From Pseudomonadota bacterium (GTDB lineage: Bacteria > Pseudomonadota > Gammaproteobacteria > Burkholderiales > Rhodocyclaceae), in assembly GCA_018241685.1 (NCBI GenBank), contig JAFEDJ010000032.1:1-42466 (forward strand): DNA of 42,466 nt, in the 5' to 3' direction. Each line of letters begins with the position of its first letter. Position 1 is the first letter of the stretch. The notes below the pieces were generated by a model. The model did no database searches, was not told the origin of the DNA, and saw only the letters and a program-made list of their open reading frames with translations. Positions 8,389 to 18,859 of this stretch are shown in pieces. Made by a program: the position numbers and the translations under genes.

Positions 8389-9642
8389 ATGGACATGGAT
8401 GCAGGCTGTAGCGGCGCCGACGGCCGCAAGTCGATCAGCGCCGCGGAGGCGCGGCGGATCATCCTCGGTCGCATCGGGCCGCTGGCCGGCTGGGAGCGCG
8501 TGGCGATCCGCGCCGCCCTCGGGCGCATCCTCGCCGAGGACGTGGTAGCGCCGTGCAATGTGCCGGCCCACGACAACTCGGCGATGGACGGCTACGCGGT
8601 GCGCGCCGACGATCTAGAGGCCGATGGTGATGTGACGCTGCAGGTGGTCGGCACCGCGCTGGCCGGGCGGGGGTTTTCCGGCCTGGTCGGCCCCGGCCAG
8701 GCGGTGCGCATCATGACCGGCGGCGTGATGCCCGCCGGCGCCGACACCATCGTCGTGCAGGAGGTCGCGCGGAGGGACGGCAGCGTGATCGTCGTACCGC
8801 CCGGCATCCGTTGCGGCCAGAACGTGCGGCGGGCTGGCGAGGATCTGGCCGAAGGCGCCGTCGCCCTCCCCCGCGGCAAGCTCATCGGCCCGGCCGAGCT
8901 GGGGCTGGTGGCGTCCCTCGGGCTGGCCGAGGTCAGCGTCCATCGGCGCCTGCGGGTGGCTTTCTTCTCCACCGGCGACGAGTTGGCCAGCATCGGCCGG
9001 CCGCTGGCGCCGGGCGAGGTCTACGACTCCAACCGCTACACGCTGTACGGCGCCCTCGCCAAGCTGGGCTGCGACATCGTGGACATGGGCGTCGTCCCGG
9101 ACCAGCCGGAGGCCCTCGAAACCGCCTTCCGCAACGCGGCCGCCTGTGCCGACGTGGTGCTGACCACCGGCGGCGTGTCGGTCGGCGAGGCGGACTTCAT
9201 CCGCGCGCTGATGCAGCGCCTCGGCGAGGTGAGCTTCTGGAAGATCGACATCAAGCCCGGCCGCCCGCTGGCCTTCGGGCGCATCGGCGACACCTGGATG
9301 TTCGGCTTGCCGGGCAACCCGGTGGCGGTACTGGTCACCTATTACCAGTTCGTCGTCGATGCGCTGCTGAAGATCGCCGGCCTCGACCCGCTGCCCGAAC
9401 GCCCGCTGACCCGCGTGATCTGCAGCGAGGCGATCCGCAAGCTGGCGAACCGCCGGGAGTTCCTGCGCGGCCGCCTGTTCGAGGAAGCCGGCGAGTGGAA
9501 GGTCCGCCCGGCCGGCAAGCAGGGCTCGGGCATCCTGCGCTCCATGTCGGAGGCCAACTGCTTCATCGTGCTGGACGAGAAGCGGGGCGACGTCGCGGCG
9601 GGCGACGCGGTCTACGTCCAGCTGTTCGACGGGCTGGTTTAA
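8389..9642 (+). CDS. moeA: Molybdopterin molybdenumtransferase MoeA
   Basis: A 417-aa MoeA, which inserts molybdate into adenylylated molybdopterin in the cytoplasm to complete molybdenum cofactor. Family landmarks are PAHDNSAMDGYAVRADD (about residues 58-74), GGVMPAGADTIVVQE, the MogA-like core with TTGGVSVGEADF and the GLPGNPVAVLVTYYQFV segment, then a C-terminal beta-barrel domain. The ATG has a good AGGAG ribosome site at 8377-8382. Its stop overlaps, on opposite strands, the stop region of the CapA-like gene. No other cofactor-synthesis genes are in the window. It also marks the return to GC-rich core sequence after the repeat block. Confidence 0.95.
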   Translation: MDMDAGCSGADGRKSISAAEARRIILGRIGPLAGWERVAIRAALGRILAEDVVAPCNVPAHDNSAMDGYAVRADDLEADGDVTLQVVGTALAGRGFSGLVGPGQAVRIMTGGVMPAGADTIVVQEVARRDGSVIVVPPGIRCGQNVRRAGEDLAEGAVALPRGKLIGPAELGLVASLGLAEVSVHRRLRVAFFSTGDELASIGRPLAPGEVYDSNRYTLYGALAKLGCDIVDMGVVPDQPEALETAFRNAAACADVVLTTGGVSVGEADFIRALMQRLGEVSFWKIDIKPGRPLAFGRIGDTWMFGLPGNPVAVLVTYYQFVVDALLKIAGLDPLPERPLTRVICSEAIRKLANRREFLRGRLFEEAGEWKVRPAGKQGSGILRSMSEANCFIVLDEKRGDVAAGDAVYVQLFDGLV

Positions 9643-10634
9643 GGTTTTTCGGCCAGCTCAGCGCCGCCGCGGCACTGGCGCACGCGCCGGTCGCCTCGCA
9701 CCCCGCAGGGGGTCAGAGCATCGGGCGCCAGCGTGGGCAGGCCTTCGCCATCCATATGCGCCTCCACGGTGTGCCAGCGCCGCACGCCACGGCGGTCCAC
9801 GCTGAACTGCAGCAGCCAGCCGGTCTGGGCCTCCGGGAAATCGAAGCCGTCGAAGACGAAGTTACCGAGGCTGTAGATGATCGGCCGCCCCTTGTAGATC
9901 TCCGTTCCCTGCGTGACGTGCGGATGACCGCCGACGACCGCAGATGCCCCGGCGTCGATCATCTTGTGCGCAAGCCGACGTTGCCGTTCGCCGGGCTCCG
10001 GCTCGTATTCCCAGCCCCAGTGCATGAAGGGGATCACCAGATCGGCACCGGCCCGCTTCGCGGCGCGGATGTCCGAGATCACCTCGCTGTCCTCGCTCCA
10101 TGCGATGCCGGGCGTGGTGGCACCGGCCTCGAAGGAGCGCGGCTTGAATTCGTTGTAGGCGAGGATCGCGATGCGCAGGCCCTTGGCCTCGATCCACAGC
10201 GGCGTGTGCGCCTCGGCGAGATTGCGGCCGCCGCCGACCACGCCGATGCCCGCCGCCGCGACGTGATCCATCGTCTCGACGAAGGCCGCCTTGCCAAAAT
10301 CGCCGGCGTGGTTGTTGGCCACCGCCACGGCGTCGAAGCGCCCTTTCAGCACCTTCACGACGTCCGGCTCGGCACGGAAGACGTAGGGCTTGTTGGCGAT
10401 CGGCGTGCCCGTCTTTGCCACCGCACATTCCAGGTTGCCGATGCGGTAGTCCGCGCCGGCCAGCAGCGGCGCCACCGCAGCGAGCGGATCGCGCCCCGCC
10501 GCGATGGCTTTGCCCGGGCCGTCGGCGAGCATGATGTCGCCGGCGAACAGCAGGCGCAGTTCTTCCGCCTGCACGCCCTGCGCCGCACCGCACAGGCCCG
10601 CCAGCACGGCGGCGGATGCGAACCACGTTCTCAT
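9639..10634 (-). CDS. CapA-family metallophosphatase-fold protein, exported
   Basis: A 331-aa protein of the CapA/PgsA (PGA_cap) superfamily, which shares a calcineurin-like fold. It has a signal peptide (ending near GVQAEE), then LLFAGDIMLAD, GNLECAVA, VANNHAGDFG, FMHWGWEYEPEPGERQ and VVGGHPHVTQG, which supply the expected metal-site Asp, Asn and His residues. Some relatives help make poly-gamma-glutamate capsule, but no capsule synthase genes are nearby, so the role here is open. The ATG at 10634 starts directly at a signal peptide; a longer frame begins 27 bases earlier. It overlaps the stop of the upstream secreted protein by four bases, implying coupling. Confidence 0.85.
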   Translation of the reverse strand: MRTWFASAAVLAGLCGAAQGVQAEELRLLFAGDIMLADGPGKAIAAGRDPLAAVAPLLAGADYRIGNLECAVAKTGTPIANKPYVFRAEPDVVKVLKGRFDAVAVANNHAGDFGKAAFVETMDHVAAAGIGVVGGGRNLAEAHTPLWIEAKGLRIAILAYNEFKPRSFEAGATTPGIAWSEDSEVISDIRAAKRAGADLVIPFMHWGWEYEPEPGERQRRLAHKMIDAGASAVVGGHPHVTQGTEIYKGRPIIYSLGNFVFDGFDFPEAQTGWLLQFSVDRRGVRRWHTVEAHMDGEGLPTLAPDALTPCGVRGDRRVRQCRGGAELAEKP

Positions 10635-11026
10635 CGCGTGCCCTCCTTCGTCACTTCGCACCAGTAGCTCAGTTCCCCGTCACGATAGGGCTCGTAGATG
10701 CGTTGCAGCCCAGTGAAGCCGTAGCGACGCCCCAACGACCGCGGCGGCCACGGATAGCGGGCTTCCTGGATCATCACCGGCTCGTTCTGGCGATTCCAGA
10801 ACACCTGGATGCGCACGCCGGCCAGATCCGTGGGCTGGTCGCGCAGGATCACGCGCAGCTGGAAATCGTCGTCGATCGGCCGCGGTGCGACGCTGTAGGG
10901 CGTGCTCGCAGCTTCGAATGAGAGGTCCTGGGGCGTGCCGTCGTACTCGGCATGGCAGACGATGCGCGGCGCGGCGACCGCCAGCTGTGGCAGGACGGCG
11001 AGCATCAGGATGAACGGAAAACGCAT
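10631..11026 (-). CDS. Small secreted protein of unknown function, coupled to CapA-like gene
   Basis: A 131-aa protein with a clear signal peptide (MRFPFILMLAVLPQLAVAA) and a mature part of about 113 residues rich in aromatic and Arg residues. It has two cysteines (near IVCHAEY and YWCEV) that may form a disulfide. I do not recognise a family. The start at 11026 is chosen because it begins the signal peptide; an in-frame ATG 54 bases upstream lies inside the prpE terminator hairpin. The stop and the CapA-like start overlap as ATGA, so the two proteins are probably made together and may act on the same periplasmic target. Confidence 0.75.
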   Translation of the reverse strand: MRFPFILMLAVLPQLAVAAPRIVCHAEYDGTPQDLSFEAASTPYSVAPRPIDDDFQLRVILRDQPTDLAGVRIQVFWNRQNEPVMIQEARYPWPPRSLGRRYGFTGLQRIYEPYRDGELSYWCEVTKEGTR

Positions 11027-11042
11027 GAGGGCACCCGTGGAT

Positions 11043-11077
11043 GAAAAAAAGCCGACCGGCTGATGACCGGTCGGCTT
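11043..11077 (-). terminator. Rho-independent terminator after prpE
   Basis: On the minus strand AAGCCGACCGG (11077-11067) pairs with CCGGTCGGCTT (11059-11049) around a 7-base loop and is followed by a run of seven T. It lies 24 bases beyond the prpE stop and just before the signal-peptide start of the next minus-strand gene. Confidence 0.9.
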
Positions 11078-11100
11078 CATGGATCAACTGCAGGCCAGGC

Positions 11101-12996
11101 TTACTTCGCGCCCAGGGCCGCCTTGATCTGTTCGAGGGTGGAAGGATCCTCGATGGTGGTCAGATCACCCGGATCGCGGCCTTCCGCCAGCGCCTGGATG
11201 GAACGGCGCAGCATCTTGCCGGAACGGGTCTTGGGCAGACCGGAGATGAAGTGCACACGGGCCGGACGGGCGATCGCGCCGAGGCTGCCGTCGACGATCT
11301 TCATGACGGCCTTCTCGAGCTCGGCAACCTTTTCCGGAGTGTCGACGGAGGCCGGGTCCTTGACCACCGCGAAGGCCATCGGCATCTGGCCCTTGAGCTG
11401 GTCGGCCACACCAACCACCGCCACTTCGGCGATGGCGGGATGGGACTGCACCGCTTCCTCGATCTCGCGGGTACCCAGGCGGTGGCCGGCGACGTTGATC
11501 ACGTCATCGGTACGACCGAGGATCTTGTAGTAGCCGGCGTCGTCCTTGATGCCCCAGTCGAAGCTGGAGTAGACCAGCGGCTCCTGGAACAGCGTGAAGT
11601 AGGTCGACACGAAACGCTTGTCGTCACCCCACACGGTGGACAGGCAGCCCGGCGGCAGCGGCGGCACGACACCGACGATGCCCTTTTCGTTGGGGCCGCA
11701 CTCGGAACCGTCGTCACGGAACAGGCGCACGTCGTAGCCATACACCGGGAAGCCGGGGGAGCCGAGCTGCACTTCGTGGTGCTCGACGCCGGGCATCAGG
11801 GACAGCATCGCCCAGCCGGTTTCGGTTTGCCAGTAGTGGTCGATGACCTGGATGCCCAGCTCGTCCATCATCCACTGGTGGGAGGTCTCGTCCATCGGCT
11901 CGCCGGCGCAGTACAGGGTGCGCAGCTTGGAGAGGTCGTACTTCTTGAGGAAGGCCGGGTCCTGCTTCTTGAGCACGCGGATGGCGGTCGGCGCGCTGAA
12001 CATCACGGTGACTTCGTGGTCCTGGCAGATCTTCCACCAGATGCCGGCGTCGGGGCGCAGCGGCGTGCCTTCGTACATCACGGTGGCCATGCCGGCGATC
12101 AGCGGGCCGTAGATGATGTAGCTGTGGCCGACCACCCAGCCGATGTCGGAGGTGGAGAAGAAGGTCTCGCCCGCGTTGCCGCAGTAGATGTGCTTCATCG
12201 ACGCGGCCAGCGCCACGGCGTAGCCGCCGGTGTCGCGCTGCACGCCCTTCGGCTTGCCGGTGGTGCCGGAGGTATACAGGATGTAGCTGGGCTCGGAGGA
12301 TTCCAGCCAGGTCACCGGAACCTCGGCATTGAGGTGCTGCTCGCGCAGGGTGGCGTAATCGACGTCACGGCCTTCGACGATGGCCATGTCCTTGTCGAGG
12401 CCACGGTTGACCATCAGCACGCTGGCGGGCTTGTGCTCGGCCAGGCTGATGGCTTCGTCGAGCAGGTGCTTGTAGGGAACCGGGCGGCCACCACGCATGC
12501 CGGCGTCGGCGGACACGATGACGGTCGGCTTGGCGTCGTCGATGCGAGTTGCCAGGGAGTGGGAGGCGAAGCCGCCGAACACCACAGAATGGATCGCGCC
12601 GATACGCGCGCACGCCAGCATCGCGAAGCAGGCTTCGGCGATCATCGGCATGTAGATCAGGACGCGATCGCCCTTCTTGACGCCGAGGCTCTGGTAGATC
12701 GCCGCCATGCGCATGACTTCGGTGCGCAGCTCGGAGAAGGTGTAAACCTTTTCCTGGTCGGTCTCGGTGGAGATGAAGACCAGCGCCTTGCGATCCGGAT
12801 GGGTCTCGGCGTGACGGTCTACGGCGTTGTAGCAGAGGTTGGTTTCACCGCCGACGAACCACTTGACGAACGGCGGGTTGGAAAAATCGTAGATCTGGCT
12901 GGGCTGCTTGTTCCAGTGCACCAGCTCGGCCTGTTCACCCCAGAAGCCATTGCGGTCTTCGATCGAGCGCTTGTGAAATTCCTTGTATGTAGCCAT
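11101..12996 (-). CDS. prpE: Propionyl-CoA synthetase
   Basis: A 631-aa acyl-CoA synthetase of the acetyl/propionyl-CoA ligase branch of the ANL family. It converts propionate, ATP and CoA to propionyl-CoA via an acyl-adenylate. The AMP-binding loop YTSGTTGKPKGV, the WQTETGW motif and the C-terminal KTRSGKMLRR motif, whose first or second lysine is the site of regulatory acetylation in this family, are all present. The N-terminal YKEFHKRSIEDRNGFWGEQA and the overall length fit PrpE better than Acs (about 650 aa). Acetate or acrylate as alternative substrates are possible. It stands alone with its own terminator. A gene for an AcuI-type reductase that also makes propionyl-CoA lies 1.3 kb upstream on the same strand. 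Confidence 0.9.
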   Translation of the reverse strand: MATYKEFHKRSIEDRNGFWGEQAELVHWNKQPSQIYDFSNPPFVKWFVGGETNLCYNAVDRHAETHPDRKALVFISTETDQEKVYTFSELRTEVMRMAAIYQSLGVKKGDRVLIYMPMIAEACFAMLACARIGAIHSVVFGGFASHSLATRIDDAKPTVIVSADAGMRGGRPVPYKHLLDEAISLAEHKPASVLMVNRGLDKDMAIVEGRDVDYATLREQHLNAEVPVTWLESSEPSYILYTSGTTGKPKGVQRDTGGYAVALAASMKHIYCGNAGETFFSTSDIGWVVGHSYIIYGPLIAGMATVMYEGTPLRPDAGIWWKICQDHEVTVMFSAPTAIRVLKKQDPAFLKKYDLSKLRTLYCAGEPMDETSHQWMMDELGIQVIDHYWQTETGWAMLSLMPGVEHHEVQLGSPGFPVYGYDVRLFRDDGSECGPNEKGIVGVVPPLPPGCLSTVWGDDKRFVSTYFTLFQEPLVYSSFDWGIKDDAGYYKILGRTDDVINVAGHRLGTREIEEAVQSHPAIAEVAVVGVADQLKGQMPMAFAVVKDPASVDTPEKVAELEKAVMKIVDGSLGAIARPARVHFISGLPKTRSGKMLRRSIQALAEGRDPGDLTTIEDPSTLEQIKAALGAK

Positions 12997-13080
12997 CGGA
13001 TCCTCTCCCTATTCTTGAATAGTCCAAACCATTTTCATATTTGTGGGAGCAGTACGTCCGCCTGTTGCAGCGTCTGTCCC

Positions 13081-14259
13081 TTAGTCGTTTTTCTGTTCCA
13101 CGTTCGATCCGGTTTCTGCGGCGCGGGCGAGGGCTGCCAGCGGCAGACCGGAAGGAAGCTCGGATTCTATCAATTCCAGCAGCGGTAAGAGCGTCCGTAT
13201 GGCATCGGGAAGTTGTTTGCGCAGGCTGGCGTCCAGTCCGGTGGTGCGCAGGCGTGCCAGGAGCTGGTCGATGCTGACCGGCGCACGCACGGACTGCTCG
13301 ACCATGTCCTGCGTGACTTCACCGTCGGCGCCGATCACCCGGTTGCCGCCGGCGGCGCGGCCGCTGGCGATACGCTCCATCGCCACGCCGATCAGATGGC
13401 TGACAGTCTGCACTGCGCCGGGGGTCGTCGCGGCCAGACCGATGGTGATCTGGATGCGGATGCGCTCCTCCCGATAGGTCATCACGATATGGTCGAAGGC
13501 CGTCCGCAGACGCATCGCGAAGGCACAGGCCCCATCCATGTTGGTGCTCGGCGACACCACCGCGAAGCGCGCCGGCGCCAGTTCGGCCACGGTGTCTTCC
13601 TGGCGCAGCTTGGTGGCGAGGATCTTCGACAGCTTGCGATTGACCAGCTGCGCCACATGGGCGCCATAACGGGCTACCAGCGCATCGAAATGGTCGATCT
13701 CGATGACCATCACCGACACGTCGGCGTGGCGGCGCTGGGCCAGCGAAAGCTCCTGCGCCGCGTGGTAATGGAGGTAGGACGGCGTGGCCAGGCCGGAGTT
13801 GGGATCCACCGGGCTCGCGCTGGCCAGCGCCGCCCTGCTCTCTTCCAGGTCCCGCTGGGTACGGGCGAGCTGGGTCAGTGCCTCCAGGCGGGCCAGCAGC
13901 TCCACGTTGCCGATACTCTTGGAGATGAAGTCGGTGGCGCCCGCGCTCTTGGCGCGGACGCGCACGTCGGGCTCGTCGTCGCCGGAGATCACCACCACCG
14001 GCAAGGTGTTGATGCGCGAGATGCGCGAGCCGCGGATGCGTTCGAGCAGGCCGTAGCCGTCAAGATTGGGCATGCCGATGTCGGTGATGACGGCCTGAAT
14101 GGTCGGGTCCACCATCAGGGTCTGCCAGCCAGCCTCCCCGTCGACCTCCTCGCGCACCTCGAAGCGGTCCCTTATGTGCCGGATGATGGAAGCCCGCACC
14201 ATCCGGGAATCGTCGATGATCAAGACCCGTGGCAGGGTCTGCTCGCTGTCGTCGCTCAT
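13081..14259 (-). CDS. Response regulator with degenerate GGDEF domain
   Basis: A 392-aa two-domain protein. Residues 10-125 form a receiver domain with the acidic pair Asp16-Asp17, phospho-acceptor Asp60 (VITDIGMPN) and Lys114. A short coiled linker leads to a GGDEF-like domain (about 145-305) that keeps VIEIDHFDALVARYGA, but the signature GGDEF is replaced by APARF at 228-232. The glycines and acidic residues needed to bind GTP and metal are missing, so diguanylate cyclase activity is unlikely. An uncharacterised C-terminal segment of about 85 residues follows. It may sense phosphorylation and bind a partner instead of making c-di-GMP. It lies between acuI and prpE; no cognate kinase is adjacent. 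Confidence 0.85.
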   Translation of the reverse strand: MSDDSEQTLPRVLIIDDSRMVRASIIRHIRDRFEVREEVDGEAGWQTLMVDPTIQAVITDIGMPNLDGYGLLERIRGSRISRINTLPVVVISGDDEPDVRVRAKSAGATDFISKSIGNVELLARLEALTQLARTQRDLEESRAALASASPVDPNSGLATPSYLHYHAAQELSLAQRRHADVSVMVIEIDHFDALVARYGAHVAQLVNRKLSKILATKLRQEDTVAELAPARFAVVSPSTNMDGACAFAMRLRTAFDHIVMTYREERIRIQITIGLAATTPGAVQTVSHLIGVAMERIASGRAAGGNRVIGADGEVTQDMVEQSVRAPVSIDQLLARLRTTGLDASLRKQLPDAIRTLLPLLELIESELPSGLPLAALARAAETGSNVEQKND

Positions 14260-14286
14260 GCTGGGACTCGCTGGGTAAATGAATCG

Positions 14287-15294
14287 TCAGGGGTTAACGG
14301 CAATCACCGTGCGCCCCTTGACCCGGCCGGCGATGAAGTCGTCGAAGACGCCGGGCAAATCGCCGAAAGGCACCGTCCGCGTCATGCCGGCCAGGTGGCG
14401 GGGCTTGAGGTCGGACGCCAGGCGCTGCCAGACGGTGCTGCGGGTCGGGAAGCCGATGTAGCCGGAATCCACGCCGAGCAGGCTGACCCCACGCAGGATG
14501 AACGGAAACACCGTGGCGTTGAGGGCGATGCTCTGGGCGTTGCCGATGCTCGCCACCGTGCCGGCCTGCTTCATCGTGGACAGCACCCAGGTGAGGATGT
14601 CACCGCCCACGTTGTCCACCGCGCCGGCCCACAGGCCAGCGTCGAGGGGGCGCGTCTTGGCCGGGTCGATGGTGTCGCGCAGGCGGATCTCGGCAGCGCC
14701 GAGGTCCTTGAGGTAGGCCTCTTCATGCGCCTTGCCGGTCAGCGCGACCACGTGATAGCCGAGCCCGGCCAGCATGTCGATGGCCAGGCCGCCGACGCCG
14801 CCGCTGGCGCCGGTAACAATCACCGGGCCGCTGTCGGGACGCAGACCGTTGTCCTCCATGCGCACGATGCCCAGCGCGGCCGTAAAACCGGCGGTGCCGA
14901 GGGCCATCGCCTCGAAGAGGCTCAGGCCGGCGGGCAGCGGCACGACCCAGCCGGCCGGGATCCGCGCGTATTCCGCGTAGCCGCCGTGGTGGGCCACACC
15001 GATGTCGAAACTGGTGGCAATGACCTCGTCACCCGCCTTGAAGCGTGGATCGCTGCTTTCCACTACCGTACCCGACAGGTCGATACCACCGACGCAAGGG
15101 AAGCGACGGATGATCTTGCCGGCGCCCGTCGCGGCCAGAGCGTCCTTGTAGTTAACACTGGAATAAGCCACCTTGATTAGAACCTCGCCTGCATCGAGCG
15201 CATCGGCGGCGAGCGTCTCCATCGCGGCGGAAACCTTGCGGTTCTCGTCCTGGCGGATCACGTAAGCTTTGAAGGGGGAAAGGGTGGCGGTCAT
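14287..15294 (-). CDS. acuI: Acrylyl-CoA reductase-like quinone oxidoreductase (AcuI/YhdH)
   Basis: A 335-aa zinc-free medium-chain reductase of the YhdH/AcuI group, which reduces acrylyl-CoA to propionyl-CoA with NADPH. SSVNYKDALAATG and GIDLSGTV are in the N-terminal GroES-like domain. VTGASGGVGGLAIDMLAGLGY is the Rossmann cofactor site. The C-terminal DDFIAGRVKGRTVIAV is typical. The ATG at 15294 (MTATLSPFKAY) is preferred because it follows a GAGGAG ribosome site; an upstream ATG adds eight unlikely residues. It ends 27 bases before the receiver gene start, suggesting co-transcription. Together with prpE it suggests processing of 3-carbon CoA esters. Confidence 0.88.
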   Translation of the reverse strand: MTATLSPFKAYVIRQDENRKVSAAMETLAADALDAGEVLIKVAYSSVNYKDALAATGAGKIIRRFPCVGGIDLSGTVVESSDPRFKAGDEVIATSFDIGVAHHGGYAEYARIPAGWVVPLPAGLSLFEAMALGTAGFTAALGIVRMEDNGLRPDSGPVIVTGASGGVGGLAIDMLAGLGYHVVALTGKAHEEAYLKDLGAAEIRLRDTIDPAKTRPLDAGLWAGAVDNVGGDILTWVLSTMKQAGTVASIGNAQSIALNATVFPFILRGVSLLGVDSGYIGFPTRSTVWQRLASDLKPRHLAGMTRTVPFGDLPGVFDDFIAGRVKGRTVIAVNP

Positions 15295-15444
15295 GCGTTT
15301 CTCCTCGTTGCCGGACACCGGACTGGCGCCTCATGTTGGTTATCGGTCGATTATAGCCTTGCCAACTTGACGCCCAGCCGCGCCACACCTCAATACCGCA
15401 TGCAAAATGCCGTAAATGGATTCATCGCCCGCAGGAACACCGAC

Positions 15445-16332
15445 ATGGCCCTGATCAACGTCCCTTTCGAGACCCTGGACGCCTACATCGCGTTCTTCAG
15501 CCAGCAGCCCCTGCCTGTCCTCAAGCACACCGTCAAGGAACTGCAGACGATGCGCGACCGGGAGGATCACATCAACGGCCGCACGGTCGCCGCGCTGGTG
15601 CTGAGCGATCCGATGATGACGCTGCGCGTCCTGATCCACCTCGAGGAAAACCGGCGCGCCCGGCAGAATCACGACATCACCACCGTCGAGCGGGCGATCA
15701 TGATGATGGGCATCTCGCCCTTCCTGCGCCAGTTCTCCGATCTGCCGACCATCGAGGACCAGCTCGCGGCGTATCCGAAGGCCCTCGTCGGCGTGCTCAA
15801 GGTGATCAGCCGGGCCCGTCGGGCCGCCCGCTACGCCCGCGACTGGGCCATCGTCCGTCACGACCTGGACGTGGACGAGATCACCGTCGCCGCGCTGCTC
15901 GCCGAGGGCACCGAAATCCTGTGCTGGTGTCTGGCGCCAAAGCTGACCTATCAGGTGTACGAGATGCAGCACATCGACCGGAGCCTGCGCTCCGCATCCG
16001 CCCAGAAGTCGATCTTCAACTTCTCTGCGCGGGAGCTGCAGCTGGCCCTGGTCCATCACTGGCGGCTGCCGGAACTGCTGGTGTCCATGCTGGACGAGCG
16101 GCAGATCGAGAATCCGCGCGTGCGTACCGTTCAACTGGCCAACAGCCTGGCCCGGCACACTGCGCTAGGCTGGGACGACCCGGCTATTCCTGACGACCTC
16201 AGCGCGATCACCGAGCTATTGCACATCAAGCGCGAGACACTCCTCAGCCGGCTGTCCGTGCCCCACGAAGCGGTCGAAGCGCTGCTCGCCGCGGGCGGAG
16301 ATCCTCTCGGGGCGATGCCGCCGCCCCTCTAA
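15445..16332 (+). CDS. HDOD-domain signalling protein
   Basis: A 295-aa protein with an HDOD domain, a metal-free relative of HD phosphohydrolases found in bacterial signalling proteins. Recognisable parts are FFSQQPLPVLKHTVKEL near the N-terminus, ALVLSDPMMTLRVL, ERAIMMMGISPFLRQFSD and the central VAALLAEGTEILCWCLAP. The start at 15445 (MALINVPFETL) has an AGGAA ribosome site; the frame is open 78 bases further upstream but that part looks non-coding. It is divergent from acuI and convergent with uup. No enzymatic function is expected; it probably binds partner proteins. Confidence 0.85.
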   Translation: MALINVPFETLDAYIAFFSQQPLPVLKHTVKELQTMRDREDHINGRTVAALVLSDPMMTLRVLIHLEENRRARQNHDITTVERAIMMMGISPFLRQFSDLPTIEDQLAAYPKALVGVLKVISRARRAARYARDWAIVRHDLDVDEITVAALLAEGTEILCWCLAPKLTYQVYEMQHIDRSLRSASAQKSIFNFSARELQLALVHHWRLPELLVSMLDERQIENPRVRTVQLANSLARHTALGWDDPAIPDDLSAITELLHIKRETLLSRLSVPHEAVEALLAAGGDPLGAMPPPL

Positions 16333-16338
16333 ACAGAC

Positions 16339-18246
<1,908 letters not shown>

Positions 18247-18405
18247 GGTGCAAATAAGTAATCAAGACTGCGGAAGGGGCTGGATTCTACCCCGCCGCCG
18301 CCTTCCGCCGCCGAAACAGCCGACGTCCACGACACGCGGCCCCCAAGTTCACTGCCCACGATGCAACACCGAAACAGCGTGATGCAGATTTTCTTCACAA
18401 GCCTG

Positions 18406-18459
18406 TTGACGAAAACAATTCTCAGCTATTTAATAGGAACCGTTCTCATTAGCATTCGT
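18406..18459 (+). promoter_or_regulatory. hemP promoter with overlapping Fur-like site
   Basis: TTGACG (18406-18411) and TTTAAT (18429-18434) are separated by 17 bases, a strong sigma-70 promoter. The sequence CGTTCTCATTAGCATTCGT (18441-18459), covering the expected transcription start, resembles a Fur box in its ATT-rich half-sites but matches the 19-bp consensus at only about half of its positions. Iron-dependent repression is typical for hemP and bfd, so the site is plausible but unproven. Confidence 0.6.
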
Positions 18460-18465
18460 ATCCAA

Positions 18466-18657
18466 GTGGAAAACCTTAACGCTCCGGCCCAGCATCCGTC
18501 CTGCGACGCAGCCCTCGAAGCCGATGTAGGCCAGTTCGAGGTGCCGATCCGGAGCAAGGATCTCTTCAACGACCGCAACTGCGTGTTCATCGAGCACGAA
18601 GGCATGATTTATGCACTTCGAGCCACACGTGCCGGCAAACTGATACTGACGAAATGA
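18466..18657 (+). CDS. hemP: Hemin uptake protein HemP
   Basis: A 63-aa protein ending in the HemP hallmark: IRSKDLFNDRN, IEHEGMIYALR, then TRAGKLILTK. HemP/HmuP proteins are small cytoplasmic factors needed for expression of haem receptors in betaproteobacteria. The GTG at 18466 is chosen because the frame upstream (open to an ATG at 18361) contains the promoter and the Fur-like site, and the added sequence is unlike the family. No good ribosome-binding site precedes this GTG, which leaves the exact start uncertain. The stop overlaps the start of a mini-protein gene by four bases. No haem receptor gene is in the window. Confidence 0.8.
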   Translation: MENLNAPAQHPSCDAALEADVGQFEVPIRSKDLFNDRNCVFIEHEGMIYALRATRAGKLILTK

Positions 18658-18824
18658 CGACCTCCGCCCGACTCCGCCACCACGATGGCCTTCCCGGCCA
18701 CTGGACCGAACCCACTGGCCAGCGTCCGCTGTCTGCCACTGGCCTTGCAGCCCTCCTTTGCGTCGGGCTCGCGGGCTGTGTCGCGGCAGCCAGCCTCGTG
18801 CTGCGCCTTTATCCGATCGTCTGA
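18654..18824 (+). CDS. 56-aa putative membrane mini-protein between hemP and bfd
   Basis: A short frame starts at the ATG overlapping the hemP stop (ATGA) and encodes 56 residues. A polar N-terminal half (MTTSARLRHHDGLPGHW) leads into one hydrophobic segment (LAALLCVGLAGCVAAASLVL) and a short RLYPIV tail. The composition fits a single-pass inner-membrane protein with the N-terminus inside. I do not recognise a family. Its coupling to hemP and its place 35 bases before bfd suggest an iron-related role, which is inference. Its small size means chance cannot be excluded. Confidence 0.55.
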   Translation: MTTSARLRHHDGLPGHWTEPTGQRPLSATGLAALLCVGLAGCVAAASLVLRLYPIV

Positions 18825-18859
18825 GCAGCTCCCAATCCGGGTGTGAAGGAAACAAGACA

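Noticed and set aside
8080..8411. Short frames with repeated peptides (MTKFPSGAA, SYEK) on both strands upstream of moeA
   Set aside because: The peptide repeats follow from DNA palindromes; they appear in several frames and on both strands and have no plausible start signals.
11041..13188. 715-codon plus-strand frame opposite prpE
   Set aside because: Antisense shadow of prpE; it starts within the prpE terminator hairpin and has no family features.
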